Shown here piece by piece: positions 38,353 through 48,500 of a stretch of 64,000 nucleotides of DNA. Source of the DNA: Tunturiibacter gelidiferens (lineage in GTDB: Bacteria > Acidobacteriota > Terriglobia > Terriglobales > Acidobacteriaceae); the NCBI RefSeq assembly GCF_014201335.1, contig NZ_JACHEB010000005.1, forward strand, positions 1 through 64,000, written 5' to 3'. Below the pieces are notes generated by a model that made no database searches, was not told the DNA's origin, and worked only from the letters and a program-made list of their open reading frames with translations. Made by a program: the position numbers and the translations under genes. Within the stretch, counting starts at the first letter, position 1; each line of letters opens with the position of its first letter.

Positions 38353-39967
38353 TCAAGAGACTATTTCATAGGGCCGCATCATCTCGTTAGCGGCATGCTC
38401 AAGGGTGTGGCAATGCCAGACAAATCGGCCTGCATGTCCATCAAAGCGCACTGCGATAAGCGTAACCCCTCGCGACTCCACACGCGCCGTGTGCTTCCAT
38501 CCCGCCTCCTGCTTCATGGGAGCGACCGCGGGGCCTATGTAGGCTAGCGTTCCGTCGGACAGGTAAGTTGGCACCGAAATCGGGCGACGATCCAGCATTT
38601 GAAATCGCACCTGATGCAGATGAATGGGATGGGTATCGGGGGTCAGATTGATCAATTGCCAGATTTCCGGACTTCCGCGACGAGCCTTCTCGGTAATGGG
38701 GTCGTGCCAACGGCTTCCGTTGAGCAACTTTGGGAAGGTTTGCCAACTAGATTGTCGTACTCGTAAGGGTGCGCGTGATCTCGGCCTCTTTTTCGTTAGC
38801 AGGGACGATGGCCCGAAGCTTCGTGGGAAGTGAGCTTGTATCCTTCACGGCTTTTCCGGAGACCGAAACTGAAGCACCGGCAAGATGTCGTTTCGCAAGA
38901 CGATGATTGATGCGCCGCTCTCGGAGAAGTCGACGATCACGTCGGCTCGCTCTCCAGGTGCGAGTTGGAGCCGCTTGGCTCCGATTGGCGCAGCCAATAG
39001 CCCCTAGTCGGTTTCGATCTGATGAAAGCTTTGTCCGTTCTCCAGGGTCAACCGGAAGAATCGCGCGTTCGAGGCGTTCAGAATGCGGAAGCGGTAGCGC
39101 CGCGGCTCGACCTCGCAGTAGGGCAGGAGCTTTCCATTCGCCAGAAAGCAATCACCGAAAACTTCTGAAACCCATGGACCTTCGGGATTCCGCGAGGCGG
39201 AATAGTAAAGTTGCCCGTCCTTGCGAATCATTCGATCGGCCAGCATGAGGGGAACTTCGTATTTTCCACGAGGAAGATTCAGCGCATCTTCCTCGTCGCG
39301 GAGAATGTAGGCGCCGAAAAGACCGGCATACACATTCAGGCGCTCGATTCCCATGGCGTGATCGTGGTACCAGAGCATCGCCGCATCCTGAACATTAGGA
39401 TAGGAATACGTTGCAGACTTTCCGGGCGGGTACCAGTTCTCCGGATAGCCGTCGCTCTCGGGTGGCACTCTGCCTCCGTGCAGATGCACGACGGCTATTA
39501 CCTGTGGATTGGTTCGTTCGGCTCCGCACAATGCGTGGTCAATTGGAAAAAAGTGCTGCTCCGGTAAGGCGTTCACCCATTCCGCCTGGACAGCTTTGCC
39601 GTGACGGGCTTCGATGGTTAGTCCAGGAACAGAATTCCCATAGCCCAGACCGTTGCTGAAGGCACGTCACGGTGTTGCTTGACGGGGATGGACCGCATCT
39701 CGATCCGGTAAAAGTCGGCGGAAGACGAACGGCCGGCAGTGTCTCTCGCGACGCTGGGCGTGGCAATTGCAGGGATCGGTAATGGATCGACAAAAGGCGT
39801 GAGTGTGTAGGGCTGTATGAGGGGGGCGCTGTCGCTGCCGGCTCATGCATCCTTGTGTGGTGCTGCTCAATGAGCGACGGAAAGAAGGCCGTGGCGAGTT
39901 TGCTCGAAGGCCCTAAGAGCAGACCAGAACTCAGCTTTGATAGAAATTCCCGGCGTGTAGGGGGCAT
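38353..39967 (-). pseudogene. CotA/bilirubin-oxidase-like multicopper oxidase, disrupted
   Basis: A Tat signal opens the gene (TRREFLSKLSSGLLLG, ATG 39967). Copper motifs survive in separate frames: HLHGGRVPP and WYHDHAMG in the first cupredoxin domain, HPIHLHQVRF and HCHTLEHAANEMM in the last. Frames change near 39840 and 39640, an in-frame TAG at 39004-39006 replaces the Gln of the usual TDQGLL motif (consistent with CAG to TAG), and another shift lies near 38870. A complete enzyme of about 530 aa would have oxidised phenols, Cu(I) or Mn(II) outside the cytoplasm. The nonsense substitution argues against a pure sequencing artefact. Confidence 0.88.
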
Positions 39968-40074
39968 CTTCTGAAGAGAAACTCCGAGGGGAGAGCAATC
40001 TTGCTCTCCCCCCTCATTATGCCGCAACGAGTAAGCGTGACCAGGGACATATGGGCACGGTTGATTTGCGCCCC

Positions 40075-41210
40075 TTAGTCTTTGTCGTCGCCTTTCACTT
40101 CGCCAGTTTTTGGTTTGAGCAGCAACAGATCAGTCTTCCTGGCATGCTGGAAGTCGAACATGCTCTCGATCGATCCGGCTAGTTCATCGAACGACCCCTG
40201 CCCAATGCGCTTGCCTGCGAGCCAGTGATCCTCAACTAAGCGGATGACCGAGGTCTGGTCGGTCAATGTGTGATCGACAAAATTCTCTTTTGACCAAGGT
40301 GAAAGAACAAGGAGCGGCAAGCGAGGCCCATGGCCGCAGCGGGCCAGCGCATGGTGGTTACTGGCATCGATGCCCGGCAGAATCACTTTTTGATCTCCGC
40401 AAACTCCCTTGTCGTTGAGGAAATCTGCGATTCCATTGGAGGAGTTTACGATGGGGCCAAACTGATGGTCATACCAGCCGTCGGAGTCGTCGTAGGTCAC
40501 AATGATCGCCGTCGAATCCCAAAATTTTGACTGTTCGATGAAGTTGATCGTGTTGACCAGGAACTCCTGCTCGTCCAGCGGATCGGATTCTGCGGAGTGC
40601 CCGCTCTGGATCGTCGGCGGCTTCAGGAAGCTTATCGCTGGCATGTTGCCGGCGTTCACCGCATCGATAAAGTCATGCATATCGTATTGATGGTGCGTCT
40701 CGTCGCCATCCTTGCCGATAGCTTCGACGGAAGAAGGGCGTATGTGCGTGGGATTGGCTGTCGAAGGATAATACTGAAACGGCTCGCGGTGCGGGTTGTA
40801 GTCATTGTCATCCTTCACCTTCGTGACCTTGGATGATCTGCTGCGGTTGCAGCCACTAGTGCCGTTAGGATTTGTAATCGTCAGGTCAAAGCGGCTGAAA
40901 ACCATCCCCAGGTAACATGCTCTGCGCTGAGTAGATTGCCGATGTTCTTTCCGCCCAAATACGCCAGGTCTTCGGTGGGGTCCGAGCAGACATCGTTCTC
41001 CGGGTCCGGTTCGCCGATCAAGGTAATGGAGCCGTCACCGCCGTCGACTTCGTCACTGTTTCCATTGATCAGGTCGATCACGCCATTGGTTTGGCCAGAT
41101 ATCAGATTGACTGCACCCAACGTCGAGTCGCCGAACGTGGTTTCAAAGTTGTTGTCACTCATCGCATAACCGTTAGCGCGACAGTAAATGCAATAGAGCG
41201 ATTCACATAT
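40075..41210 (-). pseudogene. Phosphoesterase (phospholipase C / acid phosphatase family) 3' remnant
   Basis: Homology starts abruptly with YAMSDNNFETTFGDSTLGAVNLISGQTNG near 41200, well inside the family domain, so the N-terminal part with the first metal ligands is missing. The frame changes near 40890, between TWGWF and FDLTITNPNGTSGCNRS. The rest is open to 40075 and includes ISFLKPPTIQSGHSAESDPLDEQ, TYDDSDGWYDHQFGP and a C-terminal domain. Both 5' truncation and an internal shift mark a pseudogene. The lost enzyme would have been an exported phosphoesterase. Confidence 0.82.
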
Positions 41211-41427
41211 CCTCCGGGAGGTGCAATAACGAGGCATAGTCGTGCTTCTTGAACGCCAGATGAGGCCGAAAAACAATGTAGTGTGAATTCGATCGAGTCG
41301 TTGTATCTAACCTGGCGGAGTAGCCCAGAGAAAACGCGGATGTCGGATGTTGCCCTCGGAATTTCGGGGATGGCAGTGGCTTTTTCCATCTTTGTCTCAT
41401 CGGGTGCATCTTTTAAGTGGAGACACT

Positions 41428-42878
41428 TTGTCAAAAACTGAGGATCGACCTTTTTATACTTCCCCCACTGTACGTACCACCCATCCCAACGTGATCCTTG
41501 CAATCTGTTGCATGAGCCTGCTGATCGTGGGCATGGACGTGACGATTGTTAATGTTGCGCTGCCGGCAATCCAGAAAGACCTCCACGCTCAGCTGGCTGG
41601 GCTGCAGTGGATTCTCGACGCTCTTATACTCTGGTGGTGGCAAGCTTCCTGATGCTGGCAGGATCGGTGTCGGACCGGTTCGGACGCAGGAGAGTGTTTC
41701 AGATCGGATTGGCCGTGTTCGTTCTCGGATCACTTCTATGCAGTCGGGCTGGAACAATCGAACAACTGATCGGATTTCGTGCGCTCCAGGGATTTGGGGC
41801 GTCAATGCTGAATCCGGTGGCGTTGTCGATTATCGCAAATGCGTTTCCGAATCCGAAGGCTCGAGCCCGGGCAGTGGGTACATGGGGGGCTGTGGCAGGC
41901 CTATCGCTGGGCATCGGACCGCTAATCGGGGGAGCCCTGACCGAGACAATTGGATGGCGGTCTATTTTCTGGATCAACCTGCCGATCGGAATTACGGCAG
42001 CGCTGCTGGCGGCGCACTTTGTACCGGAGTCGAAGGCTGCACGAGCGCGTGCCTTTGACCCGGTGGGACAGATGCTGATATTGATTGGGCTGGCAACACT
42101 GACATCAGGTGTTATCGAGGGGCCGCACGAAGGTTGGGGATCAAGATTGATCCTGGGGCTCTTTATCACTGCGGGGGTGGCATTGCTTGCGTTCGTGGTA
42201 TACGAACCGCGCAGGAGTGATCCCCTCCTGGACCTGCGGTTTTTCCGCAGCGTGCCATTCTCAAGCGCAACGGTCTTGGCCCTGTGTGCCTTTTCTTGTT
42301 TTGCGGGATTTCTCTTTCTGAATGCACTCTATCTCCAGCAGGTGCGCGGATTTTCACCTTTTCACACAGGATTGTTTACGTTGCCTTTGGCGATAACCAT
42401 GTTGGTGGCTTCGCCATTGTCGGGACGGCTTGTGGGGAACTACGGCACGAGACCTTCTCTTGTGGCCTCAGGTGTTGGATTTCTACTAAGCGCACTCATG
42501 CTGACTAGGTTGACCCAACAGACTTCAGTAGGTTGGCTGCTCGCTGTATACGCGCTGTTCGGCGTGGGGCTCGGTATGGTGAATGCGGCGATCACAAACA
42601 GCGCGGTGGCGGGAATGCCGCTATCTCAGGCGGGCGTAGCTGCTGCGGTTGCTTCGACGAGCAGGCAGGTAGGCGCGGCGATTGGCGTCGCGGTGTCTGG
42701 AACGGTCGTAGCCGTAAGCCATGCAAACGGCACAGATTTCACTTCGGCGACACACCCTATCTGGTGGCTGATGACGACTTGCGGCGCAGCGGTGCTAGTG
42801 ATCGGGTTTGCGTCGAACACGGTCTGGGCAAAAGCAAGCACAGAACGGGTGACGCACTTGTTTGAAGAACCGCACTGA
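41428..42878 (+). pseudogene. DHA2-type MFS drug exporter, single frameshift
   Basis: A 14-helix EmrB/QacA-type transporter. The first piece starts at TTG 41428 (GGAG 6 bp upstream) and runs through motif D1-like IVGMDVTIVNVALPAIQKDL and LQWILDA, then leaves frame near 41620. The second frame continues with TLVVASFLMLAGSVSDRFGRRRVFQIG (motif A), WGAVAGLSLGIGPLIGGAL (motif C) and the remaining helices to 42878. The joined product would be about 483 aa, the normal size. A single indel separates the halves, so this could be recent inactivation or a sequence error. Confidence 0.85.
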
Positions 42879-43039
42879 AGTACCAGTATCATCATTTCCA
42901 GCGTCAGAATGTAGTGACAGGTGGTTTTTCGTCGCCGAGATGGGTTTATGAACTCGGCGAACCGTCGTTAAAGCTGGGACTCAGCAGCCTCGAGCGCGTT
43001 TGCCTCCAGAGGCACGCCAGCCCCGTTGTCAATCACTCA

Positions 43040-44679
43040 TTAACGTCCTCTACGTCCACCGCGTGTGGCACCGCCTCCGCGACTTTGAAATTGTTCGAGC
43101 TGATCCCCCGCGCACGAGAGCGCGAATCACTTTGTAACTGCCCCATGGTGTCCGTCGGAGCTGAACTACGCGGAGTAGCTTGGGTAGAGAGGGAAGTTGG
43201 CTGGCTCTGAGTTCCTCTTCCCGCAACGCGAGGATTCGTTGAATCCAACCCGCTCACCCCGTTGCTGAAGGGGTTGTTCCTCTTTGCGCGGCTGGAGCCG
43301 AAGGATTTGCAGATCGTGATTGAGACAGTTGATTAGGATTATTTTGAACTCTGTTTTCTGCTGCCGCGTCTGGTTTGCACCGATGGATGGGTCTACCGAC
43401 GTCCAGCCACCGTTGTCATACTTACTCCAGTTGCCGCTGGAATCCTTTTTATAAACATTCCCGTCAGCTCCAGCATAGATATTGTTGTTATTCGCATCCT
43501 TCGCAACAAAACCACCGTTTCCGTTAGCGCCCGAAAAACCGGCGCCAGCACTCTCTTTGGAGGTTTGGAAAGACCCAGCAGTTCCGTTGCTATTCGTTAC
43601 ATGCTGAGCCTGAGCCCAGTTGTCCCCGTTTGTAACTACAGAACTTCCCCACTGACTGTATTGGTTATGGCCCTGCGAAGTTGCGGCATAGGTTCCAGTC
43701 CAAGGGTTATAGCCCTGGGCATACGTATGGCCACCGTAAGCGTTTTGAGTAGTGACTGCTCGCCCGTAGGCTCCGGTACTCGGGTTATACCAGGCCGCCG
43801 TGCCTGAGGAGCCGTACGGTCCATACACGGCGTGTCCCACCCCATATGCTCCGGTATATGGGTTGTACACGGCAGCTACTCCGTAACTATACGGGTATGG
43901 GTAGTAGACAGGACATCATCCCAGTTCTGGTGAACTGGAAGTTTCGCCATACTCGGGGGCAGTTTGGCAGTCAGAGCCCACGGGCCACGCAGGTCTTTGG
44001 CTTTGAGCCAGGTCTTTTCGCTGAGTAGGTAATAGTCGGATTTGTCAAAGAAAAGATCCGAGTTAGTGTTGACGACATATTCCAGACTTGTCCCTTCAAC
44101 CGGAGCCAATACAGGTTTCCCATCAACCACAAGCACTATCGCGGGCGACATCGTTACCAGAATTGACGGTACCTCCGGGCTCTCCGATATCGACCGCACC
44201 GGGTCATTCACTTTCTCCAGACTGGCAATCATTCGCGGAAGTCCAATGGTGAGCGTCGTGGTCGGATAAAGCTGATGTGCACGTTTCTGCATCTCCGCTT
44301 CCTGCGCCGCATTGAGCGAAGGAAACCATGCATCGAGCACTTGAATATCGTAGACATAAACCGTTTGCGCGCTTACGTTGGTGATCGTATCGGCTCGCCA
44401 CGAGATGACACCAAGTATGGGCTTTTGTCCTTTGTCCGTCACCGAAATGGCGGTATCAGCGACCATCGTGCGGTATTTTTGCCAGGCTTTGAGTTGTAGT
44501 TGGTAGACAACCAGATGTACGTCGCCCCGGTCAAAAACTCTCGGCCACGGTGGAATGATCGTTGAGGTTTTAGCGGGCTTACTGCTTGCAGGAGCGATTC
44601 CCTGTGGAGTGGATGAGATGGCCCCAATCAGGAGGCAACTCGCAGTCGCAAAGACTAGACAGCATCTTGATCCTCTCAA
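43040..44679 (-). pseudogene. Secreted protein with Tyr/Gly-rich repeats, multiply frameshifted
   Basis: The first part starts at TTG 44679 (GAGGT upstream) with a signal peptide, then a globular domain (VFDRGDVHLVVYQLQLKAWQ..SDYYLLSEKTWLKAKDLRGPWALTAKLPPSMAKLP). The frame breaks near 43895, and the second piece carries repeats such as YNPYTGAYG, YNPSTGAYG, YNPWTGTYA and YAGADGNVYKK. More shifts near 43350 and 43200 lead to a Gln/Asn-rich stretch and a final GGGATRGGRRGR ending at TAA 43040-43042. Homologues in Acidobacteria are large secreted proteins of unknown function. At least three shifts make this a pseudogene. Confidence 0.75.
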
Positions 44680-45096
44680 AATGGTCTACCTCATTTGAGA
44701 TTTGAGATTGGTGGTATCTAGCCTGTTTTCGTGACGACGAGTGTATCGGATAGAACCAACTTGTGGAATTTGTTTTTTGCTGAAAACGCTTCGGGCCGTT
44801 TGTAAATGACGATTCACTTGAAATGCCCGTACTCGCAAGGTCTTGTCACAGCGGCGCTCTTGATGCTTCCGATCGTCAAGGACGCCGATCTTTGATACGA
44901 ATCAGTAAAGATAAACGCTCTCCTCGTCACTTGTCTGATAAGACTGATAATAGGTTTCACTGTGTGTGTGCGGCGCGAGTAAGAGCATCTTCTTATTGAG
45001 TCCAAACACACGGCGTACACATCGATTCTTTATCAACTCTTGACAATAAACGTGAATACCTTGTGTCGTGGATCAGGGAGATAGCAAAACGAAGTA
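44680..45096. other. Intergenic region without recognised feature
   Basis: These 417 bp lie between the broken Tyr/Gly-rich gene and the MFS gene, which diverge, so promoters for both are expected. No operator or RNA was recognised. Confidence 0.45.
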
Positions 45097-46338
45097 ATGG
45101 CAAACGCGACTGCAGGATTCGCACGCACCTTCCGGGCTTTTCGTTACCGCGACTTCCGCTTGATGTGGTTCGGAGCATGCGCGTCCACCATTGGGACGTT
45201 TGTGCAGCAGTTCGCACAGAGCTGGTTAGTCTATGACCTTACGAAAGACCCGTTCTATCTCGGCTTGGACCTTTTCTTGGGACAGCTCCCAATCATGATG
45301 TTCTCGCTCTTCGGCGGCGTCTTTGCAGATCGCATGGATCGCCGGAAGCTGCTCCTTGCCTCGCAATACATCCAGATGACATGCGCGTTTCTCTTGGCAC
45401 TTTTGTTCGCATTCCATGTGGTAAAGGTATGGCACATTCTCGCTCTGTCATTCGTCGTCGGCCTTGGGCAGTCCTTTGGTGGCCCTGCGTATTCCTCGCT
45501 CTTGCCGACGTTGGTTGGGCCTGAGGATCTGTCCAACGCGATCGCGATGAACTCAATCCAGTTCAATCTTGCCCGAATCATTGGTCCGACGCTTGGCGGT
45601 TTGACCTACACGACGCTTGGTGCAACGTGGTGCTTCACTCTGAACGGTTTCTCCTATTTGGCAGTGATAGCCTCGCTCTTTTTAATTCAAGTGAAGTTCG
45701 TCCCTGCAAAGACAACTGACTCTGTCTTGTCGAGCATGAAAGAGGGAATTCGTTTCATACGGCAGCGGGACGGCATGAGCGCACTGGTTGTCCTGGCATT
45801 CTGTACGACGCTGTTTGGTTTTTCTCTCAACGGCTTTATTCCGGTCTTTGTTCGCGATGTGTTCCACAAAGGGCCGGAAACCTACACGCTGCTGCTCGTC
45901 TGTTCAGGCGGCGGTTCAATCTGTGGCGCTCTGGCAGTTGCGACTTCAGAAAGATTGAAGGGGCAGGGACGGCTAACCCTACTGATCCTCGCCCTATTGG
46001 GGCTGATTACAGCCGGATTCGCCGTATCGAGATGGCTTCCAGCATCCTGCACTCTGATGTTTTTCGCAGGGGCGGCAGTTATGGCATCTGCATCCTTTAT
46101 GCTCTCTCTGGCGCAGCTCATCTCGACGGATGCAATGCGCGGCCGTGTCATGAGTGTCTACAACCTCGCGTTCCGCGCCGGCATTCCGCTTGGAGCTCTC
46201 GGGCTCGGAAAACTCATACCTATGTTTGGAGTTTCAAAGTCCCTGTCAGGTGCCGGCATCGCGCTAACTACCCTAAGTCTCTATTTCCTTGTCTCAAGGA
46301 AGGAAACGTTTCGTTCATCTCGTTCCGTCCGGCTCTAG
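45097..46338 (+). CDS. MFS transporter (MFS_3 / EntS-like)
   Basis: An intact 413-aa, 12-helix permease. The opening FARTFRAFRYRDFRLMWFGACASTIGTFVQQFAQSWLVYDLT is characteristic of the MFS_3 group. Motif A is FGGVFADRMDRRKLL. The second half mirrors the first, with DAMRGRVMSVYNLAFRAGIPLGAL near residue 345. Members of this group export siderophores or drugs, but the cargo here cannot be told. It is the first intact gene to the right of the pseudogene belt. Confidence 0.92.
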   Translation: MANATAGFARTFRAFRYRDFRLMWFGACASTIGTFVQQFAQSWLVYDLTKDPFYLGLDLFLGQLPIMMFSLFGGVFADRMDRRKLLLASQYIQMTCAFLLALLFAFHVVKVWHILALSFVVGLGQSFGGPAYSSLLPTLVGPEDLSNAIAMNSIQFNLARIIGPTLGGLTYTTLGATWCFTLNGFSYLAVIASLFLIQVKFVPAKTTDSVLSSMKEGIRFIRQRDGMSALVVLAFCTTLFGFSLNGFIPVFVRDVFHKGPETYTLLLVCSGGGSICGALAVATSERLKGQGRLTLLILALLGLITAGFAVSRWLPASCTLMFFAGAAVMASASFMLSLAQLISTDAMRGRVMSVYNLAFRAGIPLGALGLGKLIPMFGVSKSLSGAGIALTTLSLYFLVSRKETFRSSRSVRL

Positions 46339-46484
46339 CCTGGAGAGGTGACTATTGTCCGCCATCCAATCCCAGCGCTCGAACGTGACCATCGTTTCCA
46401 AGTCAGGCTCACAGGCGCGGGCTTCAGCTCAACGCAAAGAGCCGTAAGCCGACTCTCTGCGCTCGCGGCTGCGGATCCTTGGGG

Positions 46485-47210
46485 TTACCAACGACCCTGA
46501 TGCGATCCACCGTCCACGTGCAGCACCTCCCCGGTGACGTTGCGGGCTTCGGTCAGGTAAACAATGGCATCTACGATGTCGTTGACGCTGGAGATTGTAC
46601 CCATCGGCGAGAGCGTCTTTAGGAAGTCCTTTGGGTTGTTTACGTGCATCGGAGTGTCAACAATGCCGGGCGCCACGGCGTTGAAGCGGATGTGCTCCTT
46701 CGCATACTCGATCGCCAGGCTTCGCGTAGCTGCTTCAAGGCCGCCCTTGGTGATCATCGGCACGGACGCGGGTAAACCGGCGATCGGATTGACAACCTGC
46801 GAAGCGGTGATGGTGACGACGCTGCCACCTTTCTTCTGCGTAAGCATCTGCTTCACAGAGCCCTGCGTCACGTGCAGGAAACCTTTGAGGTTCACAGTCG
46901 AAAGCGCCTCGAAGTCTTCCGCCGTGAATTCCGTGAAGGGTTTGGCAAAGAAGATGCCAGCGTTGTTCACCAGAGCGTCGATGGAACCAAATCTTGTGAT
47001 TGCAGTCTCCACGATCTTTGCTGCGACCGCGCTCTCTCCAATGTTTCCATCGACGAGCGCAAGTCTCTCAGACTCAACAAAGGTGCCCGACTTGCTGATG
47101 TTTCGCGAGTTTGCCACCAGGTTGTAGCCGCGGTCAAGAAACGCCTGCACGACACCCGCGCCAATACCTTGAGATGCTCCAGTTACGATGATCGTTCCCT
47201 TGCTTGCCAT
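46485..47210 (-). CDS. Short-chain dehydrogenase/reductase lacking the usual catalytic Tyr
   Basis: A 241-aa classical SDR fold from ATG 47210 (AAGGAG 7 bp upstream). The cofactor loop TGASQGIG lies near residue 10 and NNAG near 80. The catalytic Ser is in TITASQVV. The usual Y-x3-K motif is replaced: the segment ASVPMITKGGLEAATRSLA keeps Lys, but the position four residues before it is Pro. The gene follows a LysR regulator on the same strand, and both have the GATAG-N7-CTATC box upstream. Without Tyr, normal dehydrogenase chemistry is doubtful, although related SDRs with the same substitution exist. Confidence 0.92.
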   Translation of the reverse strand: MASKGTIIVTGASQGIGAGVVQAFLDRGYNLVANSRNISKSGTFVESERLALVDGNIGESAVAAKIVETAITRFGSIDALVNNAGIFFAKPFTEFTAEDFEALSTVNLKGFLHVTQGSVKQMLTQKKGGSVVTITASQVVNPIAGLPASVPMITKGGLEAATRSLAIEYAKEHIRFNAVAPGIVDTPMHVNNPKDFLKTLSPMGTISSVNDIVDAIVYLTEARNVTGEVLHVDGGSHQGRW

Positions 47211-47303
47211 GCGATTCTCCTTGGTTGCGACGGTCTTACTCATCGCACACAATAAGAGATTCGCTCTACGTCGATCATGATTCGTCGCAATTTTCGATCA
47301 AAT

Positions 47304-47320
47304 GATAGGTAATAACTATC
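47304..47320. promoter_or_regulatory. GATAG-N7-CTATC box upstream of the SDR gene
   Basis: GATAG (47304-47308) and CTATC (47316-47320) are perfect inverted arms separated by 7 bp. The box fits the T-N11-A rule for LysR sites. An identical pair of arms with the same spacing occurs at the start of the lysR gene. Confidence 0.5.
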
Positions 47321-47330
47321 TATTCCATGT

Positions 47331-48242
47331 TTATCGGAAAAGAGTCTTCTTCCGAATGGAGGGGAGTTCTTCTTCCAGGAGTTGTAGAAACAACTTGAGA
47401 GCGACTGAAGGATTACTTTTTTGCCATGCGGCTACAAAGTCGAGACGAACCTCGTCAGGCTGCAACCGGAAGAACGAGACATTGTCCGCGCGCAGGTTGC
47501 GGGCTGAAGCAGGAATGATAGCGACTCCTTCTCCGGCCTCGACAGTGGCAAGCACGGAGTTCATATTGTTCAGCTCGTTTTGCAAGCGGGGTGAAAACCC
47601 ATTGTCGTTGCAGACACGAACGATTGTGTCAAAAACCGCAGGCGAGCTTGACCGCTGGAAAACGATGAACCGCTCCCCCGCAAGATCTGCGATCCGAATC
47701 CGTTTAGCTCGGACCTTGCGGGCCTTGGGTAGAGCTGCGACTAATGGTTCACTGAAGAGCAGGCGCGTATCATAATGGGCCCGACGGTCGGCCGACAGCG
47801 GACGCGTAAACGCGATGTCGATCTCGCCGCGATCAAACGCAATGTCTTGGCCTCCTGGCACATCTTCGACTAGGCGCATCGCGACGCCAGGATGACGAGC
47901 CTTGTATTTGCATATTAGGTCGGGGAGAAACAGACAGGCCGTAAATCCCATGAAGCCGATACCAAGCGTGCCGATCTCCCCTTTGGCGGCCCGTTGCGCA
48001 GTGGTTATGGAGCGCTCCGCCTGAGCAAGCGTCTTCAATGCTTCCTCGTAGAAAACCCGTCCCTCGGGTGTAAGCTTCGCGGCGCGTCCTTCGCGCGAGA
48101 ACAGTTTGAGCCCTAGTTCCTCTTCGAGATCTGCGACAGCCTGGCTGATGGAGGGCTGCGCAATATAAAGGTGCCGCGCAGCTTCGCGGTAGCCCTTCCA
48201 CTCGACAACTGCAGTGAAATATCGGAGATGCCGCAGTTCCAT
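47331..48242 (-). CDS. LysR-family transcriptional regulator
   Basis: A 303-aa regulator from ATG 48242 (AAGGAG upstream). The winged helix MELRHLRYFTAVVEWKGYREAARHLYIAQPSISQAVADLEEELGLKLFSREG and the substrate-binding domain TLGIGFMGFTACLFLPDLI..IDIAFTRPL resemble the CatR/BenM-like branch. The SDR gene starts 120 bp downstream on the same strand and shares a palindromic box, so it is the likely target along with lysR itself. The inducer is unknown. Confidence 0.94.
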   Translation of the reverse strand: MELRHLRYFTAVVEWKGYREAARHLYIAQPSISQAVADLEEELGLKLFSREGRAAKLTPEGRVFYEEALKTLAQAERSITTAQRAAKGEIGTLGIGFMGFTACLFLPDLICKYKARHPGVAMRLVEDVPGGQDIAFDRGEIDIAFTRPLSADRRAHYDTRLLFSEPLVAALPKARKVRAKRIRIADLAGERFIVFQRSSSPAVFDTIVRVCNDNGFSPRLQNELNNMNSVLATVEAGEGVAIIPASARNLRADNVSFFRLQPDEVRLDFVAAWQKSNPSVALKLFLQLLEEELPSIRKKTLFR

Positions 48243-48244
48243 CT

Positions 48245-48261
48245 GATAGCTCCTTCCTATC
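48245..48261. promoter_or_regulatory. GATAG-N7-CTATC box overlapping the lysR ribosome-binding site
   Basis: The same arms and 7-bp spacing as at 47304-47320. Read on the minus strand, the spacer contains the AAGGAG ribosome-binding site of lysR. Binding here would be a simple autorepression mechanism. Confidence 0.5.
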
Positions 48262-48500
48262 GATTGATTAGAACATGCGGACAATCAATATTCACACCCA
48301 TTGCCTTGCATCCATGCCCACCAAGTCGAACCCGGGATATGTGCCCTTTATGAACAGGAAAATTGCGCTCGTGAGCAACACGCAGTCCATGACCAGGAAG
48401 CAATCGCCATTGTCAGCACAACAGCTATGCGCCTTTCACAGATTCATGCTGCATTCGAATTTATTTGATTGCTAATTCAGACGATCCCAAAAAACCACAG

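Noticed and set aside
42914-43210. 98-aa plus-strand frame
   Set aside because: It overlaps the C-terminal remains of the minus-strand Tyr/Gly-rich pseudogene and shows no motif.
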